Assembly: GCF_025252405.1 (NCBI RefSeq)
Contig: NZ_CP104307.1
Location: 2,108,001 to 2,172,000, forward strand
DNA length: 64,000 nucleotides
Direction: 5' to 3'
Source: Flavobacterium sp. TR2
GTDB lineage: Bacteria; Bacteroidota; Bacteroidia; Flavobacteriales; Flavobacteriaceae
Shown: positions 1-7,076 of the stretch, piece after piece
How positions within the stretch are numbered: the stretch's first letter is position 1
Layout: each line of letters opens with the position of its first letter
Program-made: the position numbers and the translations under genes
Notes under the pieces: generated by a model
The model's database searches: none
Seen by the model: only the letters and a program-made list of their open reading frames with translations
What the model was told of the DNA's origin: nothing

Positions 1-297
1 AGTGAAGTAGATTACATCAAAAAACAATCAGCTCAATATTTAAGTATTCTAAAACCCACTGATAAAGGTTACAATGCACAAATCAATGTTTTAAATTACT
101 CAGAACTTGGCTGTGTAATAGCAAATATGTTAAAGCTTTGCATTTTGGCATTAGAAAATGAAAGCAATAAAGGAACTTCTATAGATGTGGGTTTAGTTTT
201 GGAGCAAGTGCTTCAATTATTTCCAACCGATGAGATGGAGCTTTTGGATATTATTAATGAAATGCAAATCAAAAAATCTAGTGTTGAGGTTAAATAA
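1..297 (+). CDS. C-terminal part of an unknown protein (5' end outside the window)
   Basis: An open frame runs from base 1 to a TAA at 295-297 and gives 98 residues, starting SEVDYIKKQS and ending KSSVEVK. It contains no start that would make a complete gene, so this is the tail of a longer protein. The residues look like a mixed helical domain without membrane segments or a motif I recognise. A strong hairpin with a GAAA loop (302-321) follows the stop within five bases and is a likely terminator. Coding character is convincing; function is unknown. Confidence 0.75.
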   Translation, partial: SEVDYIKKQSAQYLSILKPTDKGYNAQINVLNYSELGCVIANMLKLCILALENESNKGTSIDVGLVLEQVLQLFPTDEMELLDIINEMQIKKSSVEVK

Positions 298-328
298 AAA
301 AGCTCCAAAGAAATTTGGAGCAATTTAT
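296..328 (+). terminator. Hairpin terminator after the first gene
   Basis: The stem GCTCCAAA / TTTGGAGC (302-309 and 314-321) closes a GAAA tetraloop. An A-run precedes it and a weak T-rich stretch follows, directly after the stop of the upstream gene. Confidence 0.6.
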
Positions 329-372
329 TCCGCAGAAATGTTTCATTGGCAGAAACTGAATTTGGATTATGT

Positions 373-437
373 GCTCCAGCGGAGCAAAATATTTGTAGAA
401 AATCTAAATTTCATTATCAAAAAAGCTCCAGAGGAGC
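373..437. repeat. Two GCTCC-GGAGC palindromic repeats
   Basis: GCTCCAGCGGAGC lies at 373-385 and the variant GCTCCAGAGGAGC at 425-437, 39 bases apart. The same 13-mer recurs at 46412-46424. Both sit in the gap between the end of the first gene and the convergent arsC-like gene. They look like members of the short palindromic intergenic repeats common in Flavobacterium. Confidence 0.6.
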
Positions 438-446
438 GACATAACA

Positions 447-866
447 TTATGCTAAATTTTCTGCCACAAAGTTTTTGCAATAATCTTTTATCAGCTCGCG
501 TACATTTTTAAACTGTTCCATTATTTCAGAATCTGTTCCTGTTGCTTTTGCCGGATCAGGGAAATTATAATGAAACTTAATTGCTTTGGTTGGAAAAAAC
601 GGGCAGCGCTCTTTTGCATTGTCGCAAACCGTAATGACAAAATCAAAATCAATATGAGCGTATTCATCAATATGATTAGAGGTGTGATTCGAAATGTCTA
701 TTCCGTCCTCTTTCATTATCGAAACAGCTTTTGGGTTTACTCCATGAGTTTCTACACCCGCGCTGTAAACCTCGGCTTTATTTCCTGCAAAAAATCTCAT
801 ATAGCCTTCTGCAATCTGGCTTCTGCAGCTGTTTCCAGTACAAAGTATTAATATTTTCTTTTTCAT
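447..866 (-). CDS. arsC: Low-molecular-weight phosphatase-fold arsenate reductase
   Basis: The 139-residue protein has the LMW-PTPase P-loop LCTGNSCRSQ near the N-terminus (Cys9, Cys14, Arg15) and a CDNAKERC segment with Cys81 and Cys88. This is the three-cysteine layout of thioredoxin-coupled ArsC enzymes, which reduce arsenate to arsenite in the cytoplasm through a Cys relay. I chose the ATG at 864-866 because the upstream extension has no family similarity and would overlap the preceding gene. It starts one base after the DUF6428 stop, so the two are translationally linked, with ArsR just upstream. No arsenite exporter is visible inside the window. A protein-tyrosine phosphatase role is the alternative. 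Confidence 0.85.
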   Translation of the reverse strand: MKKKILILCTGNSCRSQIAEGYMRFFAGNKAEVYSAGVETHGVNPKAVSIMKEDGIDISNHTSNHIDEYAHIDFDFVITVCDNAKERCPFFPTKAIKFHYNFPDPAKATGTDSEIMEQFKNVRELIKDYCKNFVAENLA

Positions 867-867
867 T

Positions 868-1341
868 TTAGCAGCATCCTGAATTTGGCGTACAGCAGGT
901 AGCATTATCATTGGTTAATTGAGTGAGACTGATCTTTTGTTTCTCTGCTGGAATACCGCAAGAATCTTGTGCCAAACAGGCTGTTGTTTTGTTTTTTAGA
1001 ACAAAAGTTTTTCCGTTAAATTCTAAATCATATTTTCCGATGGTATCATTTTGATATTCTACTTCAATTTCTAAGTCTTCGATGTTTAGCTTATCTTCAG
1101 ACAGTTGAATGATGTGCAATAATTTATTCGGCTTTAGACGATGCTCAAAATCGTTGGCATCCCAAAGCTGAAAGTTTACCGCTTTTTCATTTCTGATGAC
1201 TCCGCCACAATCAATAAAGTTTTTAGTAACGACTCCAACTTCTGTCACATGAAAATGTTCTGGCACAAAAGATCCGTTTTCCAATTGAAATTCAACATTG
1301 TCTAATGTTGATAAAATCTGTTTTACTTCTGATAATTTCAT
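868..1341 (-). CDS. DUF6428 family protein with Cys-rich tail
   Basis: This 157-residue soluble protein matches the family I know as DUF6428, found beside ArsR and ArsC genes in Bacteroidota. The body is an alpha/beta domain starting MKLSEVKQIL with several acidic strands. The C-terminus ends CCTPNSGCC, two vicinal cysteine pairs suited to binding a soft metal or arsenite. The gene lies between arsR and arsC on the same strand, and an ArsR-box-like palindrome (1361-1376) precedes its ATG, so it probably heads a DUF6428-arsC unit controlled by ArsR. The biochemical function is not known; a chaperone or sensor role is inference. Confidence 0.8.
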   Translation of the reverse strand: MKLSEVKQILSTLDNVEFQLENGSFVPEHFHVTEVGVVTKNFIDCGGVIRNEKAVNFQLWDANDFEHRLKPNKLLHIIQLSEDKLNIEDLEIEVEYQNDTIGKYDLEFNGKTFVLKNKTTACLAQDSCGIPAEKQKISLTQLTNDNATCCTPNSGCC

Positions 1342-1360
1342 CTCGTTTTATTTATTTGTT

Positions 1361-1378
1361 AATTGCAATATTGCGATT
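1361..1378. promoter_or_regulatory. Putative ArsR operator ahead of the DUF6428-arsC unit
   Basis: ATTGCAATATTGCGAT at 1362-1377 contains a near-palindrome centred on CAATATTG. It matches 15 of 16 bases of the site upstream of arsR (1743-1758). Duplication of the site upstream of two genes of one cluster supports a shared repressor; binding itself is inferred. Confidence 0.6.
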
Positions 1379-1399
1379 TACTTTGTCAAAAAAAATGTT

Positions 1400-1726
1400 T
1401 TAGCAACATTTTGATTTTGAAATGGTTTGTGTGATGTTTAAAAAATAAGAGTTTAAAATGTCAATTGTTTTTTCATCAATGCAATAGCAAATAGCGTTTC
1501 CAGAAATATTCCCTTTAATGATTCCGGCATTTTTTAGTTCTTTAAGATGCTGAGAAACTGTAGGCTGGGCTAGAGGCAGTTCGTTTACAATATTACCGCA
1601 AATACATTCATTCACTTTTAATAAATATTCTATTATGGCAATTCTTGCAGGATGTCCTAACGCCTTTGCAATCGTGGCAATTTGATTTTGCGCATCTGTA
1701 AAATGTTCCGTTTTAGTTGCTCCCAT
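1400..1726 (-). CDS. arsR: ArsR-family metalloregulatory repressor
   Basis: The 108-residue protein is a compact winged helix of typical ArsR/SmtB size. The sequence ALGHPARIAIIEYLL leads into NECICGNIV, whose Cys-x-Cys is in the place of the arsenite-binding pair of classical ArsR, and is followed by the recognition helix AQPTVSQHLKELKNAGII. The chain ends KSKCC, a second cysteine pair that may add metal affinity. It would repress the cluster in the absence of arsenite or another soft metal. It is the promoter-proximal gene of the set, and its own upstream region holds the palindrome at 1741-1758, consistent with autoregulation. Confidence 0.92.
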   Translation of the reverse strand: MGATKTEHFTDAQNQIATIAKALGHPARIAIIEYLLKVNECICGNIVNELPLAQPTVSQHLKELKNAGIIKGNISGNAICYCIDEKTIDILNSYFLNITQTISKSKCC

Positions 1727-1740
1727 TTTGTTTTATATTA

Positions 1741-1760
1741 ATATTGCAATATTACGATAT
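1741..1760. promoter_or_regulatory. Putative ArsR operator upstream of arsR
   Basis: ATATTGCAATAT (1741-1752) is a perfect palindrome within the longer ATTGCAATATTACGAT that is repeated at 1362-1377. It lies 15 bases upstream of the arsR start codon, so a bound repressor would block initiation. Confidence 0.6.
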
Positions 1761-1875
1761 TTTTTTTGAATGATGAATTATTAGCTGATTAATTTAGGCG
1801 TAAAAAAACAATTTATTTCGTAGTGGTATTTTTTATGCTTTTTCAAAATAATATTTTCCATAAAAATTTTTAAAC

Positions 1876-2064
1876 ATAGCCCGTGGTTTCAACCACGGGT
1901 ACGTTTTATTGGTTTGTATTATTGGTTACGCATTGTTTCTTGATTGTGTTCCCGTGGTTTCAAACCAGAGAGTACATATTATTGATTTGCATATTGTTGG
2001 TTACGTATTGTTGGTTACGTATTGTTTTTTTTGATTGTATTCCCGTGGTTGAAACCACGGGCTA
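1876..2064. repeat. Palindromic repeat cluster (CCCGTGGTT family)
   Basis: A hairpin CCCGTGGTTTCAACCACGGG lies at 1881-1900 and its inverted copy CCCGTGGTTGAAACCACGGG at about 2041-2060. A truncated copy (CCCGTGGTTTCAAACCA) lies near 1951, and TTGGTTACGTATTG repeats fill the spacer. The block is bounded by AGCCCGTGG and CCACGGGCT. This has the look of a REP/BIME element rather than a gene. The rest of the 1727-2226 gap holds only the arsR promoter region and the terminator at 2174-2195. Confidence 0.7.
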
Positions 2065-2167
2065 TGTCTATTTCTATGTCGCGATAGGGGTAATCCGAGG
2101 CAATGTTTTCTCTGCCGATGTGATATTTCTACGGAATATTAAATATTTGTTGTTAATACTCTCTAAT

Positions 2168-2200
2168 AAAAAAAGCTCCAGATTTTTCTGGAGCTTTTTG
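2168..2200 (-). terminator. Hairpin terminator of the secreted actin-fold gene
   Basis: AGCTCCAGA / TCTGGAGCT (2174-2182 and 2187-2195) with a TTTT loop is followed on the minus strand by a run of T. It lies 27 bases past the stop of the 2227-3324 gene. Confidence 0.8.
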
Positions 2201-2226
2201 ATAATAATATTTAGGAAAGTAAATCC

Positions 2227-3324
2227 TTAAAAATTAGTGTTGATTTTTTTTGAACGATCAGCAATATAAGAGATTAACCAAATTACTTGTCCTTCTTTTA
2301 CAAAGTAAATTTTCTTAGTTGAATAATCTGGAATACTTTCAAGACAAGTTACAAGGATGTTGTTTGCAGAAATCAAATATTTTTGGTCGTAAGTGCTTAA
2401 AACTCTGGCAGCTTCTTTGTTTGTTTTTGCAAGGTTTGTAAACTTTCCGAAGTTGTTTTTAAGAACCGCATCATAATCAATAACATCCTGAAGAGTTAAA
2501 GCCACATAATGATCTTTATTAACAGTTTCGTCATAGAAAAGAGTAGAAAATGCCCAAACAGCTCCGCCAGATAAGTATAATTTATTCTTTTTTGCTAAAG
2601 GAGGATTTGCATCAAATAACTCTTTAGTTTTTTTACGTAGAATTACATTATAGTCAAAAGATTTTTCCTGATAAGTCGACATATCGTTTACCTGACTTTT
2701 GTTTACCACTGTTTTTTCTACAGCATCAGTAAGCGTCATGGTTCCGAAATTAAGTTCTAATGGAATAAACTCTAATTTACCATCTTTAAGTTCATCGATA
2801 TAACCTCCTTTTGTAGTTTGAGCACCAATGTCAAGAAGGAAAGCATTAGCAAAATCAACTGGAGGAATAGCACCTTTTACAAGTGTTTTTGCTTCTTCGT
2901 TAACATCTAATACCTCTAATTGTTTTCCAGTTAAAAGAGCAATTTTATTTTTAAGAACATCTAAGTTACGGGCAGATGCAAAAACAGGAGCCGCTACGAT
3001 AAAGATGTTTTCTTCAAGAAGTTTATTTTCAGTTCTAATTTTTTGCAATTGGTTGGTAACCGTTACAGTAGTTTTAGTGATATCTTCTTGAGTAAGTTCG
3101 CCATTAGCAGTAATATGATCAGCAAAAGGAATTCTTTCAGTCCAGAAAGAAAGGATTTTGTAATCTGCTTTTCTGATGTTGCTTACATCAATAACAGAAA
3201 CTTTTATGGCTCTACGTCCAATTTCGATTCCAGCGTAAACACTTTTTTGAGAAAATGCAGTGACAGAAAAAAATAAAGTTAAAAGGGTAAAAAATAAAAA
3301 TTTGGGGTTGTGTTTTTTAAGCAT
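2227..3324 (-). CDS. Secreted Ppx/GppA-like actin-fold protein
   Basis: The 365-residue protein begins with a signal peptide (hydrophobic FLFFTLLTLFFSVTAFSQ, cleavage near residue 25). The mature part resembles the Ppx/GppA branch of the sugar kinase/actin superfamily: an N-terminal AGIEIGRRAIKVSVIDV phosphate-1-like strand, the segment VLDVNEEAKTLVKGAI, then FLLDIGAQTTKGGYID as the phosphate-2 loop. Ppx/GppA enzymes hydrolyse polyphosphate or pppGpp in the cytoplasm, so export of this fold is unusual. The gene appears monocistronic with its own terminator. Activity is not predictable: the classical Ppx glutamates cannot be confirmed by eye, and it may be a structural or binding protein. Confidence 0.7.
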   Translation of the reverse strand: MLKKHNPKFLFFTLLTLFFSVTAFSQKSVYAGIEIGRRAIKVSVIDVSNIRKADYKILSFWTERIPFADHITANGELTQEDITKTTVTVTNQLQKIRTENKLLEENIFIVAAPVFASARNLDVLKNKIALLTGKQLEVLDVNEEAKTLVKGAIPPVDFANAFLLDIGAQTTKGGYIDELKDGKLEFIPLELNFGTMTLTDAVEKTVVNKSQVNDMSTYQEKSFDYNVILRKKTKELFDANPPLAKKNKLYLSGGAVWAFSTLFYDETVNKDHYVALTLQDVIDYDAVLKNNFGKFTNLAKTNKEAARVLSTYDQKYLISANNILVTCLESIPDYSTKKIYFVKEGQVIWLISYIADRSKKINTNF

Positions 3325-3549
3325 TGTGTTGAATTGTAATTATAGTATAATTTGTTTTTAGAGATTTTAAAATTCTTTTTTGTGGTATTGATGTGAAAAT
3401 CATAATTTTAGAATGAAAACAAAAGCTTTCGTTACGGAATTGCGAATTTAAGAAAACATTTAATAATATAAAATCAGTTGTCGAGAAAACATGACATTAA
3501 ATTATTGTAAAGAAATAACGGGTTTTATGTCGATAAAGTATATTTATAA

Positions 3550-3578
3550 AAAAAGCTTCAGAGAAATCTGAAGCTGTA
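3550..3578 (-). terminator. Hairpin terminator of the serine hydrolase gene
   Basis: The stem AGCTTCAGA / TCTGAAGCT (3554-3562, 3567-3575) with a GAAA loop is followed on the minus strand by seven T. The identical 22-base hairpin occurs at 6073-6094. Confidence 0.85.
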
Positions 3579-3609
3579 CTTAAATTTAAGTTCGATAAAA
3601 AAGACGTTT

Positions 3610-5172
3610 TTATTTTTCTACCCTTTTGAAATCCAAATCTTGAAAATCAAAACTAAAATCGATATCTGGAGAAATGCCTTTTATTTTAATAGATTGGGCT
3701 TTACCAGTTTCGTCAAGGGAGAACATGACAAGAGCATCACAATTCATGGCTTGGTATTCCCATTTTACAGCAAATGTGTTGGCATTGTAAAAAGCCATTG
3801 GACCGTTTAACTTTGGAGATCGTAGGCATTTGATCCACAATTGTTTGTTTTTTAAAAATACTTCTGCTTTTCCAAACCAGCTATCTTCATAAATACCAAT
3901 AAAGTCTTCATTTTTTATTTTGACATTTTTTACAGAAGCTACTTTTTTCCACACATTTTTGGTTACGTCATCACTTTTATTCTTGTCTTCACTCATCCAT
4001 TGGACTAATTTATCTGTCCAGCCATAATCGTCAAGGCCTAAATAACTGTCTTCAATAGTATTTGATACCGCAGTAAAAAGTCCGCCACCGCCATTTTCAG
4101 TATTCGTTAGAATCACAATTCCCAAGTTCAGATCAGGAAACAGCGTCACTTTTGATAGCATTCCTGGCAAGCCTCCCGTATGTTCGACCTTAAGATTCCC
4201 TTTTGAGTCTGATATAAACCATCCTAAACCATAACCATTAAAATGAGAATTGTATCTCGGGTCAGAATCTGTAGGCATGATGGTGTGCAAACGCCACATT
4301 TCTTCATGATTTTTTAAAGAAAATAGCGACGACTTTAGATCATCTCCATATTTACCCTTATTTAAGCGTACCATCATCCATTTTGCCATATCAGCAACGT
4401 TAGAGTAAATGCCTCCTGCAGCATTTGCTATTCCTATATCATAGGCGTCAATGTTTTTTATGGTTCCAGATGTTGAAGAATGAGGTACAGCAAGATTTGT
4501 TTTGTCAGTCAGTAAACTTCCAACGAAAGTATGATTCATTTGTAAAGGAGTGATAATTCTTTGTTGTACAAATTGTTCATAACTCATTCCGCTAACTTTT
4601 GCTATTATTTCCCCAGCAACTATATAAAGTAAATTATCATAATCAAACTTGGTTCTAAAGGCAGAAACAGGTTTGAAATGCTGAAAACTTTTTATCACAT
4701 CTTGCGCTGTAAAGTTAGATTCGTCAGGAAAAAACATCAAATCACCAACGCCTAATCCAAGTCCGCTTCTATGCGTTACTAAATCCTGAATATTAAAATT
4801 CTCTGTAACATAATCATTATACATTTTAAATTCAGGCAAATGATCTTTAACTCTGTCAGTCCATTTCAATTTGCCTTCGTCTTCTAAAATCGATAATGCA
4901 GCTGTTGTAAAAGCTTTAGTATTGGATGCAATTTGAAAATTAGTGTATTCGTCTACTGCTTTTTGGGTTTCAATAGAGCTAACTCCATATCCTTTTGAGT
5001 GAATTATTTTTCCATCTTTTACTACTGCAATTGATGCTCCAGAAACTTTAAACTTTTGGAGAGCATTTTGCATTAAAGAATCGATTTTAGCAGATGATAA
5101 TTGAGCAAATGATGTTGAAGAGGCAAAACAAATAAAAAGTGATAAAGCTAAACGGATTCTCCCTTTTTTCAT
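3610..5172 (-). CDS. Secreted beta-lactamase-family serine hydrolase
   Basis: The 520-residue protein has a signal peptide (LALSLFICFASSTSFAQ) followed by a class C beta-lactamase/esterase domain at about residues 25-370. Visible active-site elements are SNTK (SxxK nucleophile and base), YDN in FDYDNLLY (the YxN motif) and HTGG (the KTG-like box). The C-terminal 120 residues resemble the DUF3471-type domain often fused to these hydrolases. The enzyme is probably periplasmic or outer-membrane-facing and may act on peptides or esters; it need not confer beta-lactam resistance. It is monocistronic, about 285 bases downstream of nothing transcribed with it, and has its own terminator. Confidence 0.88.
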   Translation of the reverse strand: MKKGRIRLALSLFICFASSTSFAQLSSAKIDSLMQNALQKFKVSGASIAVVKDGKIIHSKGYGVSSIETQKAVDEYTNFQIASNTKAFTTAALSILEDEGKLKWTDRVKDHLPEFKMYNDYVTENFNIQDLVTHRSGLGLGVGDLMFFPDESNFTAQDVIKSFQHFKPVSAFRTKFDYDNLLYIVAGEIIAKVSGMSYEQFVQQRIITPLQMNHTFVGSLLTDKTNLAVPHSSTSGTIKNIDAYDIGIANAAGGIYSNVADMAKWMMVRLNKGKYGDDLKSSLFSLKNHEEMWRLHTIMPTDSDPRYNSHFNGYGLGWFISDSKGNLKVEHTGGLPGMLSKVTLFPDLNLGIVILTNTENGGGGLFTAVSNTIEDSYLGLDDYGWTDKLVQWMSEDKNKSDDVTKNVWKKVASVKNVKIKNEDFIGIYEDSWFGKAEVFLKNKQLWIKCLRSPKLNGPMAFYNANTFAVKWEYQAMNCDALVMFSLDETGKAQSIKIKGISPDIDFSFDFQDLDFKRVEK

Positions 5173-5503
5173 ATTAGTTTGATTTTGGACTTGTGGTAAA
5201 TAGTTAAATAGAATTTTTAAATAAGAAATAATTTGGTTTGTAATTGAAATTCATGAATAACCAATATAAGAAATATCTTTAATTGTAGTAATAATATTTC
5301 ATTATTTTCGTTTAAAAATCAATCTTCAATCAAATCAATCAAAATGAAAAAACAAATCAGTTGATTGAAGAATACTTGAAAAATCCAAATAACGAAAATG
5401 GAAAAAAAGTATTAAAAGAGTTGCTGTAATTAGCGAATACAAAAATAAGTTAGCGGTTAGTCCTTGACTACGAAAATTGATGATCAGAAACCAACAAAAA
5501 ATC
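5173..5503. other. Intergenic region between the serine hydrolase and acetyltransferase genes
   Basis: Apart from a short gene relic (5316-5429) this divergent region is AT-rich. It must carry the promoter of the serine hydrolase, but I see no clear TAnnTTTG box or conserved structure. Confidence 0.4.
5316..5429 (+). pseudogene. Possible relic of a small gene
   Basis: An open stretch ending at TAA 5427-5429 reads NEKTNQLIEEYLKNPNNENG followed by KKVLKELL, a composition typical of real protein. There is no ATG in that frame. The only nearby ATG (5344) is one frame away and stops after six codons. It could be the end of a small gene broken by a frameshift, or a small gene using a rare start. 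No homologue is recognised. Confidence 0.3.
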
Positions 5504-6055
5504 ATGAAGAAAGAATTTCCAGCTATAAAAACCGAAAGACTTTTGCTGCGACAATTTGCTGATAGTGATCTTGAAAATGTTTTCAAAGGACTTTCGCATC
5601 CAGAAGTTATTAAATATTATGGAGTGAATTTTCAAACATTGGAATCAACTAAAGAACAAATGTCTTTTTTTGCTAACCTTGAAAAAAACGATTCGGGAAT
5701 TTGGTTTGCTATTTGCTCTGCTGATAATAAAACATTCTACGGAGCAGGCGGCTTGAATAATTTAAGTAAAGAACATAAAAAAGCAGAAATCGGTTTTTGG
5801 TTAATTCCAAATTTTTGGGGACAAGGAATTATCAAAGAAGCAATACCGTTAATTTGTAAGTATGGATTTGGCAGTTTAGGACTTAACAGAATTGAAGCAT
5901 TTGTGGAGTCGGAAAATAAGAATTGCAAAAGTGTGATGGCTAAACTTGATTTTCAATACGAAGGGACTATGAAAAACTGCGAAATTAAAAATGGCAAGTT
6001 TATAAGCCTTGAAATTTATGCTAAACTAAAAGATAATTTAATAAAGATTGAGTAA
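5504..6055 (+). CDS. GNAT-family N-acetyltransferase (RimJ-like)
   Basis: The 183-residue protein is a single GNAT domain: TERLLLRQFADSDLENVFKG at the N-terminus, the central strands around AEIGFWLIPNFWGQGIIKEA (the acetyl-CoA pyrophosphate-binding segment), and the C-terminal NRIEAFVESENKNCKSVMAK. This matches the Acetyltransf_3/RimJ group, which transfers acetyl from acetyl-CoA to a protein N-terminus or small-molecule amine. I start at ATG 5504 because KKEFPAIKTERLLLR begins the family there; ATG 5480 in the same frame is possible. A hairpin terminator follows at 6073. The substrate is unknown. Confidence 0.85.
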   Translation: MKKEFPAIKTERLLLRQFADSDLENVFKGLSHPEVIKYYGVNFQTLESTKEQMSFFANLEKNDSGIWFAICSADNKTFYGAGGLNNLSKEHKKAEIGFWLIPNFWGQGIIKEAIPLICKYGFGSLGLNRIEAFVESENKNCKSVMAKLDFQYEGTMKNCEIKNGKFISLEIYAKLKDNLIKIE

Positions 6056-6068
6056 GAGATCAAGTAGA

Positions 6069-6102
6069 CAAAAGCTTCAGAGAAATCTGAAGCTTTTGTT
6101 TT
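6069..6102 (+). terminator. Hairpin terminator after the acetyltransferase
   Basis: AGCTTCAGA-GAAA-TCTGAAGCT at 6073-6094 is flanked by A-rich and T-rich sides. It is identical to the hairpin at 3554-3575. Confidence 0.85.
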
Positions 6103-6145
6103 AGTATTAGATCATTTGAATTAACATATCTTTTATAAATGTCTC

Positions 6146-6153
6146 TAACTTTG
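6146..6153 (+). promoter_or_regulatory. Bacteroidota -7 box for the AraC gene
   Basis: TAACTTTG fits the TAnnTTTG consensus of the Bacteroidota primary sigma factor. It lies 74 bases before the ATG at 6228, leaving a moderately long leader. No convincing -33 TTG is seen. Confidence 0.45.
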
Positions 6154-6227
6154 TTTTGAATAATTTTCAGATATTTAATGTATAAAATCTCATTGACAAT
6201 TATTTTATAAACGGTAATCATAAGAAT

Positions 6228-6998
6228 ATGAACTATCAAAATATTGTTCCCGAAGACTCTATTTCGCTTTTTGTGAAAAACATCTGGGTGTTTGAAAATG
6301 AAGATAAAAATATACATACGACATTGCCTTTTTTTGCAGATGGCTGTCCAGGTTTGATGTTTCAGCAAACTGATCACGGATTGATCGTAAAGCCTCATGA
6401 TAAAAAGATGCCAGAAGTCTTTCTCTACGGCCAAACAATTCTACCAATTGAGCTTGAGATTTCGGGCGCATTTCTTATTATCGTCTTTCAGTTGTATCCC
6501 TATGTTTTGAAGACATTTTTCGATATACAGCCCCAGAGCATAAATGATAATTGCTATTATTTTGATGATGCTGAAGAAGATATAAGGTGGCTTAAAAAGC
6601 ATCTAGAATTGAGTGAAATCGTAAAAGATAAAATTGAAATTATATCGAAATTGCTTTTACGATATTTTGAAAAGAAAAAAGAAAATCTTGATTTTGAAAT
6701 ACGACAAGGTATAGAATACATCTTGCAAACAAAAGGTCAGGAAAATATCCGCTCAATTGCCGGTAAATTAAAGTTCAATATTCGCACCTTTGAGCGAAGA
6801 TTTCTGGCAGAAACAGGTCTTACTCCTAAGCAGTTTGCTAAGATTATCCAATTTCAAGCCTCATTGGACCAATTGACCGTTAAAGATTATGAAAAACATA
6901 CCGATATTGTATATCAAAATGGATTTTCAGACCAATCTCATTTTATAAAAGTTTTTAAAGCTTTTACTGGCAAAACGCCAAAATCATTTGAGAAATAA
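6228..6998 (+). CDS. AraC-family transcriptional regulator
   Basis: This 256-residue protein has an N-terminal sensor part (about 1-150; it resembles the DUF6597 cupin-like domain, with GQTILPIELEISGAFLIIVF) and a C-terminal double helix-turn-helix. Helix-turn-helix 1 is IRSIAGKLKFNIRTFERRFL and the second is DIVYQNGFSDQSHFIKVFK, ending GKTPKSF. It sits 77 bases upstream of an NAD(P)-binding oxidoreductase and a DUF1772 membrane gene on the same strand, which are its likely targets. The effector is unknown. Confidence 0.9.
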   Translation: MNYQNIVPEDSISLFVKNIWVFENEDKNIHTTLPFFADGCPGLMFQQTDHGLIVKPHDKKMPEVFLYGQTILPIELEISGAFLIIVFQLYPYVLKTFFDIQPQSINDNCYYFDDAEEDIRWLKKHLELSEIVKDKIEIISKLLLRYFEKKKENLDFEIRQGIEYILQTKGQENIRSIAGKLKFNIRTFERRFLAETGLTPKQFAKIIQFQASLDQLTVKDYEKHTDIVYQNGFSDQSHFIKVFKAFTGKTPKSFEK

Positions 6999-7042
6999 TC
7001 ACTGTCGCTTTTATTCTATTTTAGAACATTTATCTGTTGCAA

Positions 7043-7076
7043 TTTTGTATCACTAATCTTAAATATTGATACAAAA
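7043..7076. promoter_or_regulatory. 10-bp inverted repeat overlapping the oxidoreductase start codon
   Basis: TTTTGTATCA (7043-7052) and TGATACAAAA (7067-7076) are perfect inverted copies separated by 14 bases. The second arm includes the A of the ATG at 7076. This is either a repressor operator or an RNA hairpin that hides the start codon. Confidence 0.55.

Noticed and set aside
447..911. Longer start of the ArsC-like gene at 911
   Set aside because: The first 15 residues lie inside the end of the DUF6428 gene, and the LMW phosphatase family starts at MKKKILILC.
1883..2230. 115-codon plus-strand open frame with many Trp, Phe and Val residues
   Set aside because: It lies in the CCCGTGGTT repeat cluster and encodes repeated TTGGTTACG translations; no protein-like composition.
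5335..5586. Minus-strand open frame over the acetyltransferase start
   Set aside because: It overlaps the start of a clear GNAT gene and has no recognisable features.
6060..6471. Two minus-strand open frames across the AraC gene
   Set aside because: They are antisense shadows of a well-supported AraC regulator.
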